Source: Cyanobacteria bacterium SIG31 (GTDB lineage Bacteria; Cyanobacteriota; Vampirovibrionia; Gastranaerophilales; Gastranaerophilaceae). From it: a DNA stretch of 64,000 nucleotides. Each line of letters starts with the position of its first letter. The stretch's first letter is position 1. A model generated the notes under the pieces. The model worked only from the letters and a program-made list of their open reading frames with translations. It was not told the origin of the DNA and did no database searches. Below are positions 29,154 to 37,848 of this stretch, one piece after another. The stretch spans positions 1 through 64,000 of the forward strand of contig SUTX01000011.1 in assembly GCA_015152465.1 (NCBI GenBank), in the 5' to 3' direction. A program made the position numbers and the translations under genes.

Positions 29154-30539
29154 TTATAATTTAAAAATTTTTCCTGGATTTAATATGTTTTTAGGATCAA
29201 AGGCCTTTTTTATAAGTTTCATATATTCTAAGGCATTTTTATCAATAGTATTTTCCAAGTATATCATTTTTTCAATACCAACACCATGTTCTGCAGAAAT
29301 TGTACCATTCAAATCCTGTGTTAATCTATATATTTCTGATTTAGCAGATTGATAATTTTTAAATTCAATTTCATTTTCTAAATTTAATACAATTTGAGGA
29401 TGTATATTACCATCGCCAATATGACCAACTAAACATAGTTGTAAATTATATTTTTTACAAATATTACTACATCCACGAATAATTTTAGCAATATTTTTTC
29501 TAGGTACAATAATATCGTCAGAAATAACATCTGGGGCTAGTCTTGATGCCGCAGCAAAAGAAGAACGTCTTGCTTGCCAAATTTTTTCAGCTTGAATTTC
29601 GTCTGGTATTTGTATATTTGATGAGTTAAATTCTTGGAAAATATTTTTAATTTTTTCGGCTTGAGTTCTAACGCTCTCAAAAGTTCCGTCTAATTCAACA
29701 ATAATCAAACAAGTTTTTGATGAGTCAAGACCGCATTGTGCATAATCTTCTACAGTTTTAATAGAATTTCTATCCATGAAATCTATTGCGGCTGGCGAGA
29801 TATTATTTATGAGTATTTTATCTACAGCCTCAGTAGCATTTTCTATATTATCGAAGTAAGCCAAAACTAGCTGTTTTGCTTCAGGTTTAGGTATAAGTTT
29901 TAATACAGCTTCAACAACAACAGCCAATGTTCCTTCACTCCCAATAATTAATTGGTTTAAATGGTAACCAGAAGCATCTTTCATTGTTTCTGCACCAAGG
30001 GTCATTAAATCACCGTTAGCAGTTATTACTTTTAGCGAAAGTATATAATCTTTGATAGTTCCATATTTAAATGATTGTGCACCGCCAGAAGATTGTGCAA
30101 TTGCCCCTCCAATGGTTGAAACTTTATAATTTGAAGGGTCTGGAGGAAAAAACAAGCCGAGTTTTTCAGCTGTAATTTTGACATCACCCAAAACGGCTCC
30201 TGGTTGTACTCTTGCTAACATGTTTTTAGTTGAAATTTCAAGAATTTTATTCATTTTTGAGAAATTTAGAACAATTCCCCCTTGAGGGCAAAGGCACGCA
30301 CCTACCATATTAGTTCCAGCTCCTCTTGGAATTATTGGTATTTCATGGGTATTGGCATATTTAACAATTTTTTGTACATCTTCAATTGATTCAACAAAAA
30401 CAACTAAATCAGGAATACGGGTTTTGTTTATATTGTTTGAAGCATCTGTTGCATAGCAATAACGTTCTTCCAATTTTGTAAGAACGTTATCTGAATCGAT
30501 AAAAGATTTAACTTTTTCTAGTTTATGTTTCAATAACAT
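29154..30539 (-). CDS. GlcD-type FAD-linked oxidase (glycolate or lactate type)
   Basis: Flavoprotein of the FAD-binding type 4/GlcD family that oxidises a 2-hydroxy acid. The 461 residues show IIPRGAGTNMVGAC, the segment FPPDPSNYKVSTIGG typical of GlcD, SSGGAQSFKYGT, LVGHIGDGNIHPQI and SAEHGVGIEK near the C-terminus. No glcE or glcF partner is adjacent. Its start overlaps the end of the giant coiled-coil gene by 17 bases, so the two are co-translated despite unrelated sequences. The exact substrate is not certain. Confidence 0.88.
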   Translation of the reverse strand: MLLKHKLEKVKSFIDSDNVLTKLEERYCYATDASNNINKTRIPDLVVFVESIEDVQKIVKYANTHEIPIIPRGAGTNMVGACLCPQGGIVLNFSKMNKILEISTKNMLARVQPGAVLGDVKITAEKLGLFFPPDPSNYKVSTIGGAIAQSSGGAQSFKYGTIKDYILSLKVITANGDLMTLGAETMKDASGYHLNQLIIGSEGTLAVVVEAVLKLIPKPEAKQLVLAYFDNIENATEAVDKILINNISPAAIDFMDRNSIKTVEDYAQCGLDSSKTCLIIVELDGTFESVRTQAEKIKNIFQEFNSSNIQIPDEIQAEKIWQARRSSFAAASRLAPDVISDDIIVPRKNIAKIIRGCSNICKKYNLQLCLVGHIGDGNIHPQIVLNLENEIEFKNYQSAKSEIYRLTQDLNGTISAEHGVGIEKMIYLENTIDKNALEYMKLIKKAFDPKNILNPGKIFKL

Positions 30540-33500
30540 GTGAAGTTAGCTTTTCTATATTTTTGCTTAATTTAGCTATCTGCTTATCCATACTACCCAC
30601 TTTTTTAGATATTAATTGGGAGTCTTTCTCTGCAAGAATACTCATAACGCTTTCTAATTTCGATTCAAGAATGTTAATTTTTTCTTGCTGACCTGATATT
30701 TTTTCATCCATGGCAACCAAGAATTTATTCAATGTGTTTTCCATTGGAGTCAAGTCCGGTTGTTTATTAATAGTTGTTTCTACTATAATTTTATCTAATT
30801 TTTTCTCTAATGATGAAATTCGTTTTGTTTGTTTTGTGAATACAGAACCTAAGACTTCTGCAAGCTCTTCATTTTCTACATCATCTTGAGCTTTCATATC
30901 AGAGATTAATGTTTTGATTTCACCTATTTCATCTAAAGTGTCAACCTTATCAGAAATGCTATTAATCTGAACGCTAGCATTATCGACCCATTCGGCCAAA
31001 TATTCAAAAACTTGATTGAATATTTGGTTAGATTTTGCCCCATTTTGCATCATTGTATTAATTGCATTTAATTTCGCATCAAGTCTATCCATCCCTGATT
31101 CTTGAGCAAAGTTTCTAGTACGTTCATCTATATCATTAATAACAAGTTTAAATTCTTGCAGATTATCTTGTAATGTTTTGTATGATTCATCAGATGCAAG
31201 TAACAACTTATTTGTTCTTGAACTTATGCTTATAATATCTTCAGATAAGTTATCAAAATCAGCTTTTGTAGGAATTTCATCCTTAACTGATTCAACTAGC
31301 TTGTAAATCTCCTCTGTTGAATTTACTAAGTTTGCAAACTCTGAATTTTTACTATTTTCGTTCATTTCATTAAGAACTAAACGTAAATTCGCAATGTCTG
31401 ATTCTAAATCTTGTAAACTATAAATATAATCGATATCGCCATCAGATGAGATTATTGCATTGATTTTTTCGTTTAATTGAGAAACGGAATCTTTAACTTG
31501 AACAATTTCGTCTGATGTAGTAACAATGTGGCTTAATACTGTTATTAAATCATCATGTTTTTCTTGTATAAAATCAAGTATTTCTTCTTGTTCTGCAACA
31601 AATGATACCTGATTGAAAACATTAAGAATTTGTGTGATTATATCAGATTTAACCTGTTTTAATTCTCTCTCAACAATTCCCTCAATGTCCTGTTCATCAA
31701 GTTTATCCGAGAATTTTTTTATTGATTCAAGAATAGAATGTTTTACTAAAGTATTTAGCTCTGTTACATCTGGAAGAGTTGTAGCACAAAGGTCATTTAT
31801 GTCTTCAATATATCCTAATTGTTCAGTGATTAATGTTTCTAAACTTGCAATCTGTTTATTTATTGATGCTTGGAAAGCTTCATCGAAAGACTTGTTTGAT
31901 ATTTGAGAACGAAGGTTTTCAAAACAATCTTGGAGTTTTTGGAGTTCTTTACTAGAAAATTCAGTTGCTGTCTCCAATGCATTTTTTAATGTGTCAATTT
32001 TATCTTCAAGACCAGCTTTAACATTGTCGAAACTGTTTAATATATCATTGACAGAAATGTTAATATTCTCAATTGCTTTATTTTGTTCATTAGATAATAC
32101 TTTGATTTCCTCAAATTTTTCGACTAGAGTTTCAACTAACTTCTTATCAAAGATGTTTAGTTTTGACTCTAGTTCTTTAATAGCTCCAGCATTTTCATTT
32201 ATAAATATATCTATTTTATCGTTTATATTATCAACAGCTGAATTTATGAGCACTTCATTTGCTAATTTGTAATCGCTCATTGCAGATGTGAATACACCTG
32301 TATCAAGTAATTTATTTAGATTTTCTATTGTATTAGATATTGAAGAAGTCAATTCTATTTTTAGATTATCTAGCTTAGATGACAGAACAGAATTGTCTGT
32401 CTTGATATCTAAATAAGATTTTAAATCTTCAATATTATTATAAATTTGGGAATTAATAATTTCTTCTATTCTAGACGTTAGACTAACTATATCATCAGCC
32501 TGAGAAGCTTTTAATATATCAAATTGCTCTATAAGTTCATTAATAATAACATCTGTTTCTTTTTCGATATTCTTACCTGTTAAAATTAATTCTTGCTTTA
32601 GCACATCAACAATCAATTCCTTGCAGGTGATAACATTTTGTTTGTTTACATCTATTTGTTGTAATACATTTTCAAATAATGTTTCAAAAGATGTTATTTC
32701 TGCAACAGAAGTTTCTGCTATGACAGATTTTAATGTGTTTATTTTTGTATCAATTTCAGAACTTGTATTTTCAAAATCTGAGCGTACTCCCCCTATAACT
32801 TCATTTAATTTAGCTTTGAATTCTTGTACTAAAAGGGTATTGTCATTTTGTATATTTTTAGCAAATTCGTTAATTTTGCCTTTTAATTCCGCAAAGTCGA
32901 CGGTCATTACTTGAGAATTGTTATTTAAAACTGTATTTAAGCTTTCTGCAAGTTCTTGAATTTGTTTTGTATTATTTTCAGACTGTTCTTCTAGAATTTC
33001 TTTCAAAACAGAATTTAAATTTGCAATTCGTTCTTGTACATATTCAGTATGAATTTTATTTTTTTCTTCAATATTGCTGAAAGAGTTTTCAATTGTTGCT
33101 TTGTAAGAATCTAGTTTTTCAGCAACAAGAGACTGTGTCATACTAGAAATTGTAGTGAATTCATCATTTAACCTTGCAGTAAGTGATTTGTCTGATTTTT
33201 CAAACAAAATAGTTATTTGTGAAACAAGAGATTCAAAATTGCTTTCAATTATTGATAGCTGTCTAGTCATATCCCCATCAACATTTTCGTCAACTTTGTC
33301 CAAAATTTCTTTAACTGTAGCAAAGTCTTTTAATATTGAATCTACTTTTTCTGTAAGATTATCAGAAGACTTATCGTTCAATTCTACTACTAATGATTTC
33401 ATTGCAGAAAAGTTTTCAAGTAGCTCTGTTAAAGTTTCAGCTTTCGTTTTAGAACTTTCTTCTGAGAGTTCTGTAAAATGTTGTTTTATATCAGAAACTA

Positions 33501-35898
33501 AATTTGTAATATCTTGTATGTTTTTATTAAATAAATTTTCTACAGTGAATTTAAATTCGCTGGTCTTATCCGTATTTTCACAAGTTATTTCTTGCTTAAA
33601 GTCAGAGATTCTATCAAATAATGAACTTTTTAATGCAAGTAATTTATTTTCAAAATCAGCTTTTATTTCTGATGATGAAGCAACAATCGAATTCAACTTA
33701 TCTGCAGAAGATAATTCGCTAACATTTAGTATTTCCTTAAGTTCGTTGTATGAATCTTGTATCTCTAACAACTTAGAGTAAGAGTATTTTATATCTTTCT
33801 TAATATCTTCAGAATTCTCTGAGATAGATTTTTTGATAATGTCTAAACCTTGTTCAGTTGCATCTTCGATACTTTTTAAATTGTTTTCAACTTGTAAGCG
33901 AGCTTGTTCGATTATATTTCTTACATCTTCAACATAACTTATACTAGTTTCTTTTATATTTTCGTTAATGGATATGAATTTTGCATCTATACCCTCTAAA
34001 GAACCAGTTTGAGCTTCACTTACATATGACAAAACATCGACTATAGAAGATGAAATTTTTTCCAAAATAGTTCTAAGCTCTGTAAGAGAGTATAACTGTG
34101 CTTTTTTTATTTCATCTTCAACTGAATCCAATTTGCTAATAAGTAATTCATATTTCCCGTACAGGTCGTTAGTAAATTTTTCTGCTAATTCTGAATCAGC
34201 ATTTTCTACGGTATTAATAAATTCTTGTTTTGATGCATATAAATCGACTCGTAAATCCTTTACTGCTGTTACAAAATCAAGTGCTAAAACGTTTTCAACT
34301 GCTGTTTGTAGAGAGCCAAATTCTCTTTTAACGTTTCCTAATTCAACAACGGAAGAATCTATTTTATAATCAAGAATATTCGATAAGTTTTTGATATTTT
34401 CAACTTGTTCTATTACTTGAGAAGAAGAATGTGTGACCGATTTTTCTTGAGCTTCTAATGAATTTCTTAAGTCTTCTTCAAAGCTAGTTAATCTATCGGT
34501 TATACTTGAGAAAATAGCATTATTAGCTGAAATACTGTTTTCATCAATCTGTGAAAGTAATCTTCTTAAATCAGAGATATTTTCAAAAACTGAACCAAAA
34601 TTCTTTTCACAAATCACTGCCAAAGATGACTGGGTTTGATTCAATTTAGAACCGAGTGATTCAGCATTTGAAGTTATGTCATTTAAAACTCTTGTTATAT
34701 TTGCATCATTTAATGTGTTGATACGTTGCTCTGAATCTGATATAAATTGTTTTATCTCAGTTTCGGATTTATTTATCAAACTGAATAGGTTTTCAAAATT
34801 CACTTTTATATCAAGAGAATCAATTTGTTCCGAAATCTTTCTAGCTTCATTCTTTGTTAGCGAAATTTCATTGGCAGTATTGATAGTCGCTTGTGAAATT
34901 TCAAGGAGAACTTCCTGCAACTTATCTTTGAAATCGTTGAAATCTATGCTAGTAACAACTCCCTGTAAATCCTCTTGTAATGAATTTAATTTTTCAATTA
35001 ATTGTTGAGTTTGATTGTCTTCATTTGTTTCTAATGTCGATTTTAATGTTGCGATGATGTTCACTGAAGCATCAATTTTATCTGCAAGATTATCGACCCT
35101 AACATATCTGTCTGACAAGTCGGTTACCGCTGCGGTCAATTCTTGGCTCTGAGCATTCAATTCAAAAATCTTTTTATTTGTAGTACCAATGTCGTCCTTA
35201 GTCGCTAAACCTTGTAAAGATTCTTCTACAAGACCAGTTTTTTTATCTAGCATTTGTAGAGCTGATAGTATCGTGTTTGCAGACATTTCAATACTTGATA
35301 AATTATTTCCAAACTTATCGAAATCTTCCGTTTTATCTAGCGCAGCAATGGTTTTAGCAATTGTTTTAAAGTTATCATTTAAGTTTATAACTATTGAATC
35401 AAAGCCATTGTTTAAACGTTCTAAATCAGATTTAAGTAAAGCTATGTTTTTTATAATATCTTTTTTCTGAGAATCATCTGAACGCATTGCATCAAGACGC
35501 AATGTAATATCTGTGAGAGTATCTTTTTGAGAAACAACTTCTCTTGAAAAAACAGATAGATTTGTAGCTACAATATCAAATAATTCTTTGATATCTGTTG
35601 ATTTTGGCATTTCAGAACTATTTTTTAGTAAATTTGAAAATAAAGATTCAATTGCTCCAAATTTTGATATTAATATTCCATGTCTTTCTTCCAAATTTTG
35701 TTTTAACTCAGACAGAAAAATCTTAATAAGATCAATATCTTCTTCCGTATTAATTTTTTCTAATTTGGTATTGATACCAGTTAAAAGTTTGTCAACATCA
35801 GAAGTATTTAATATACCCTGTGCTCTTATTGAATTTAAAAGTGTTTTTATTGTATCAAAATTCTCGTTAATTTCTGAAAAGTTCTCATAATCTGCCAT
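30523..35898 (-). CDS. giant cytoplasmic coiled-coil protein
   Basis: About 1,791 residues, almost all predicted coiled coil: Leu/Ile heptads with abundant Lys, Glu, Asp, Asn and Ser, few aromatics and very few Pro. I see no signal peptide, no transmembrane helix, no P-loop and no known enzyme domain. Short units such as LNDKI, SVLSSKLDNLK and LEEKLDKI recur without a strict period. The ATG at 35916 has a GTAGG touching it; the ATG at 35898 has GGGA 10 bases before it and is preferred. A cytoskeletal, polarity or scaffold role is possible, but nothing here proves one. Confidence 0.8.
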   Translation of the reverse strand: MADYENFSEINENFDTIKTLLNSIRAQGILNTSDVDKLLTGINTKLEKINTEEDIDLIKIFLSELKQNLEERHGILISKFGAIESLFSNLLKNSSEMPKSTDIKELFDIVATNLSVFSREVVSQKDTLTDITLRLDAMRSDDSQKKDIIKNIALLKSDLERLNNGFDSIVINLNDNFKTIAKTIAALDKTEDFDKFGNNLSSIEMSANTILSALQMLDKKTGLVEESLQGLATKDDIGTTNKKIFELNAQSQELTAAVTDLSDRYVRVDNLADKIDASVNIIATLKSTLETNEDNQTQQLIEKLNSLQEDLQGVVTSIDFNDFKDKLQEVLLEISQATINTANEISLTKNEARKISEQIDSLDIKVNFENLFSLINKSETEIKQFISDSEQRINTLNDANITRVLNDITSNAESLGSKLNQTQSSLAVICEKNFGSVFENISDLRRLLSQIDENSISANNAIFSSITDRLTSFEEDLRNSLEAQEKSVTHSSSQVIEQVENIKNLSNILDYKIDSSVVELGNVKREFGSLQTAVENVLALDFVTAVKDLRVDLYASKQEFINTVENADSELAEKFTNDLYGKYELLISKLDSVEDEIKKAQLYSLTELRTILEKISSSIVDVLSYVSEAQTGSLEGIDAKFISINENIKETSISYVEDVRNIIEQARLQVENNLKSIEDATEQGLDIIKKSISENSEDIKKDIKYSYSKLLEIQDSYNELKEILNVSELSSADKLNSIVASSSEIKADFENKLLALKSSLFDRISDFKQEITCENTDKTSEFKFTVENLFNKNIQDITNLVSDIKQHFTELSEESSKTKAETLTELLENFSAMKSLVVELNDKSSDNLTEKVDSILKDFATVKEILDKVDENVDGDMTRQLSIIESNFESLVSQITILFEKSDKSLTARLNDEFTTISSMTQSLVAEKLDSYKATIENSFSNIEEKNKIHTEYVQERIANLNSVLKEILEEQSENNTKQIQELAESLNTVLNNNSQVMTVDFAELKGKINEFAKNIQNDNTLLVQEFKAKLNEVIGGVRSDFENTSSEIDTKINTLKSVIAETSVAEITSFETLFENVLQQIDVNKQNVITCKELIVDVLKQELILTGKNIEKETDVIINELIEQFDILKASQADDIVSLTSRIEEIINSQIYNNIEDLKSYLDIKTDNSVLSSKLDNLKIELTSSISNTIENLNKLLDTGVFTSAMSDYKLANEVLINSAVDNINDKIDIFINENAGAIKELESKLNIFDKKLVETLVEKFEEIKVLSNEQNKAIENINISVNDILNSFDNVKAGLEDKIDTLKNALETATEFSSKELQKLQDCFENLRSQISNKSFDEAFQASINKQIASLETLITEQLGYIEDINDLCATTLPDVTELNTLVKHSILESIKKFSDKLDEQDIEGIVERELKQVKSDIITQILNVFNQVSFVAEQEEILDFIQEKHDDLITVLSHIVTTSDEIVQVKDSVSQLNEKINAIISSDGDIDYIYSLQDLESDIANLRLVLNEMNENSKNSEFANLVNSTEEIYKLVESVKDEIPTKADFDNLSEDIISISSRTNKLLLASDESYKTLQDNLQEFKLVINDIDERTRNFAQESGMDRLDAKLNAINTMMQNGAKSNQIFNQVFEYLAEWVDNASVQINSISDKVDTLDEIGEIKTLISDMKAQDDVENEELAEVLGSVFTKQTKRISSLEKKLDKIIVETTINKQPDLTPMENTLNKFLVAMDEKISGQQEKINILESKLESVMSILAEKDSQLISKKVGSMDKQIAKLSKNIEKLTSHVIET

Positions 35899-35959
35899 AA
35901 AACTACTATCCCACATCCTACATTATTACATTTATATATTATATACTAATATAAAAATA

Positions 35960-35988
35960 GTGACAAATAATATTTTTTTTTTTAATAT
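35960..35988 (+). promoter_or_regulatory. promoter of spmAB, predicted leaderless
   Basis: GTGACA (35960-35965), a 17-base spacer and TAATAT (35983-35988) that ends 6 bases before the ATG at 35995. No Shine-Dalgarno sequence is present. Confidence 0.55.
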
Positions 35989-35994
35989 TGTCGT

Positions 35995-36585
35995 ATGAAT
36001 TATGTTTTTTTTATATTAATTGTTGTTTCAATATTGATATCATTGGTTAATGGGAATGTTGAAAATTTAGTAAAAGGCATGCTTGATGGTTGTAATCTTG
36101 CTGTAAAAGTTGCTTTTTCATTAATTGGATTAATGGCTTTTTGGCTTGGTATTATGCGTATCGCAGAGAAATCAGGTTTTATAACTTTTATTTCAAAGTT
36201 GTTATACCCTATTTTAAAATATTTGTTCAAAGACGTAAAAAAAGATTCTCCAGCATTGGGGGATATATCAATGAGTTTAGGTGCAAATGCTTTGGGTCTT
36301 ACAAATGCGGCCACTCCAATTGGATTGAAAGTTATGAAAGAATTACAGGATGAAAACTCAAATAAAGATGTCGCTACTGATAGTATGTGCATGTTTCTTG
36401 CAATGAACACAGCGGGGTTCCAAATTATACCAGCTACAGTAATTGCTATATTAGTTGCTTTAGGAGCTTCTGAACCTACTAAAATAATACTACCAACTCT
36501 TATAGTAACAACATTAACCTTTATTATTTCAATTATTATTGCAACAATTTTGAGATTTCTTTGGAATTATAAGGAGAATGGATAA
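35995..36585 (+). CDS. spmA: spore maturation protein A homologue, nucleoside-recognition membrane protein
   Basis: 196-residue inner-membrane protein with the Gate/nucleoside-recognition domain. Hydrophobic helices are interrupted by the loop DISMSLGANALGLTNAATPIGLKVM, which is typical of SpmA. In Bacillus, SpmA and SpmB contribute to spore core dehydration, but homologues occur widely in bacteria that do not form spores, where the substrate is unknown. It ends on the first base of spmB (TAATGG). Confidence 0.9.
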   Translation: MNYVFFILIVVSILISLVNGNVENLVKGMLDGCNLAVKVAFSLIGLMAFWLGIMRIAEKSGFITFISKLLYPILKYLFKDVKKDSPALGDISMSLGANALGLTNAATPIGLKVMKELQDENSNKDVATDSMCMFLAMNTAGFQIIPATVIAILVALGASEPTKIILPTLIVTTLTFIISIIIATILRFLWNYKENG

Positions 36586-37118
36586 TGGAACAGATTTCTC
36601 TTTATATTTTGCCGATAATAATTCTTGTAATATTTCTTGTGGCTATTATTAAAAAAGTTGCAGTGTATGAAGAATTTGTAGAAGGAGCTAAAGATGGTTT
36701 TAATGTTTCTGTATCAATTATACCTTATTTAGTAGCCTTGATTGTTGCAATTTCAATGTTTAGAGCTTCCGGAGCTATAGATTTGATTTCAGGTTTTATA
36801 TTAGGTATTACAGAAAAATCTTTAGTATCAGCTGATATTATACCTATAATGCTGACTCGTTCTTTATCTGGTGCTGCGACATTAGGTATTTTTTCGGACT
36901 TAGCAGCACAAAACGGGGCTGATTCTTTCGTGACACAAATGGCTGCGATCATGGTAGGGAGTTCTGAAACGACATTTTATGTGCTATCTGTTTATTTTGG
37001 TGCTATTGGTATAAAAAAATTTAGATATGCTTTATTAACTGGGGTTTTAGCTGATATTATCGGTATTGTGTTAGCAATTTGGGTTGCTCGTTTGTTTTTT
37101 CTTGCCAACATTGGGTAG
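36585..37118 (+). CDS. spmB: spore maturation protein B homologue
   Basis: 177-residue membrane protein, the usual partner of SpmA, with the same gate domain. Typical segments are YEEFVEGAKDGFNVSVSIIPYL, FRASGAIDLI, RSLSGAATLGIF and VGSSETTFYVLSVYFGA. It overlaps spmA by one base. The last 62 bases overlap the converging zinc-ribbon gene. No other sporulation gene is seen in the window. Confidence 0.92.
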   Translation: MEQISLYILPIIILVIFLVAIIKKVAVYEEFVEGAKDGFNVSVSIIPYLVALIVAISMFRASGAIDLISGFILGITEKSLVSADIIPIMLTRSLSGAATLGIFSDLAAQNGADSFVTQMAAIMVGSSETTFYVLSVYFGAIGIKKFRYALLTGVLADIIGIVLAIWVARLFFLANIG

Positions 37119-37434
37119 TATATTTATTTTCTAGAATATTCTCAACCTCTTTCTTTACCAATACAGCGTAATTTATATTGATGAAATTTATTTGGTCAAG
37201 TTGTTCAACAATCACTTCTTGTGAACCACAATTAGTACAATAATGTTCAAGTGATGTGATTTCACCATTTCTACTTTTCGCTCTTAGCTTTACTCCACAA
37301 CAGGCGCAACGGGTTATATACCATTCATTCTTTATTAATTTACCACAATCAGGGCAATATGCTTTTTCTAAGTTAGGTGGAATCTTTTCATGAGTACATT
37401 TTTTATTAAAATTAAATAGCTTTAATAATTGCAT
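37057..37434 (-). CDS. small zinc-ribbon protein
   Basis: 125 residues; no recognised family. Three CxxC pairs (CPDC, CACC, CTNC) and an additional C-x-H near the start suggest two zinc sites. Supporting a real gene: AGAGGT lies 4 bases before the ATG and a TATAAC -10-like hexamer lies just upstream. It overlaps the converging spmB 3' end by 62 bases. Binding to nucleic acid or protein is plausible but unproven. Confidence 0.7.
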   Translation of the reverse strand: MQLLKLFNFNKKCTHEKIPPNLEKAYCPDCGKLIKNEWYITRCACCGVKLRAKSRNGEITSLEHYCTNCGSQEVIVEQLDQINFININYAVLVKKEVENILENKYTTQCWQEKTNEQPKLLTQYR

Positions 37435-37513
37435 TTTTACCTCTTGTTATACTTTGTATTTAATTGAAAACCAAAGAAAATCAATTAATGTAAACAAATA
37501 TTAAGATGTGCTT

Positions 37514-37559
37514 ATAAAAAAGCAATTATCTTAAGTAAAAATACTTTATATATATAAGG
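37514..37559 (+). promoter_or_regulatory. 46-base promoter-like element, copy A
   Basis: This 46-base stretch is identical at 38 positions, without gaps, to 56657-56702 upstream of the tandem carboxypeptidase gene. Both begin ATAAAAAAGCAATTAT and end ATATATATAAGG or equivalent. The core GCAATTA and ATACTT are 19 bases apart (start to start) in both. Confidence 0.6.
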
Positions 37560-37562
37560 TAT

Positions 37563-37644
37563 TAATAAGGCATACACATATTACATTTCATTATACTACA
37601 CTTCACACATTAAAGTTTTTAGAGTCGATAAGACTCTTTTTTTT
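37563..37644 (+). ncRNA. candidate small RNA, about 80 bases
   Basis: Bounded by the copy A promoter element and a Rho-independent terminator. The stretch has no ATG, GTG or TTG start in reach, so a coding role is unlikely. The only strong fold visible is the terminator stem; the 5' part is unstructured and CA-rich (CATACACATATTACATT), as in many base-pairing regulators. The start point is inferred from the promoter. Confidence 0.4.
37621..37644 (+). terminator. Rho-independent terminator without an obvious upstream gene
   Basis: AGAGTC (37621-37626) and GACTCT (37632-37637) flank GATAA and are followed by seven further T. The nearest plus-strand gene upstream ends more than 500 bases away, with a minus-strand gene in between. 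Confidence 0.85.
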
Positions 37645-37697
37645 GCCTAAAAAACAGTTATTGCATGTAATAATTTGTAAAAATTTTACTTTAGAAC

Positions 37698-37726
37698 TTG
37701 CAATTTTAAGGCAGAATAAGTATACT
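37698..37726 (+). promoter_or_regulatory. sigma-70-type promoter upstream of 37849 gene
   Basis: TTGCAA (37698-37703), a 17-base spacer and TATACT (37721-37726). It predicts a leader of about 115 bases for the gene at 37849. Confidence 0.65.
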
Positions 37727-37746
37727 AGATACACTTAATCAATGAC

Positions 37747-37780
37747 TTATGTAACAATTTTGCCGAAATTTGTAACATAA
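37747..37780. promoter_or_regulatory. imperfect dyad with TGTAACA, possible operator or leader hairpin
   Basis: TTATGTAACAA (37747-37757) and TTGTAACATAA (37770-37780) form an inverted repeat with one mismatch, about 20 bases downstream of the -10 element. The half site TGTAACA recurs in other spacers of the window. Confidence 0.4.
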
Positions 37781-37782
37781 TA

Positions 37783-37811
37783 GCAATTAAAAAAACAAAT
37801 AATACTTTATT
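37783..37811 (+). promoter_or_regulatory. partial copy C of the 46-base element
   Basis: GCAATTA at 37783 and ATACTTTA at 37802 have the same 19-base pitch as copies A and B. A TATAAGG follows further downstream and serves as ribosome-binding site for the gene at 37849. Confidence 0.4.
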
Positions 37812-37848
37812 AAATTGTGTCGTAGAATGTTTATAAGGATTTGTGTAG

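Larger units (their letters stand above)
37435..37848. other. 414-base intergenic region with small RNA candidate and promoters
   Basis: The longest gap of the window. From left to right on the plus strand it holds the zinc-ribbon promoter (minus strand), a 46-base promoter-like element, a candidate small RNA ending in a strong terminator, a good sigma-70-type promoter, an imperfect dyad containing TGTAACA, and a second partial copy of the 46-base element before the gene at 37849. No open reading frame of note was found. Confidence 0.7.

Noticed and set aside
33155..33781. 208-residue open frame antisense to the giant coiled-coil gene
   Set aside because: Ser/Leu-rich frame that mirrors Lys/Glu codons of the coding strand. 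It has no Shine-Dalgarno support, and several similar antisense frames occur along the same gene.
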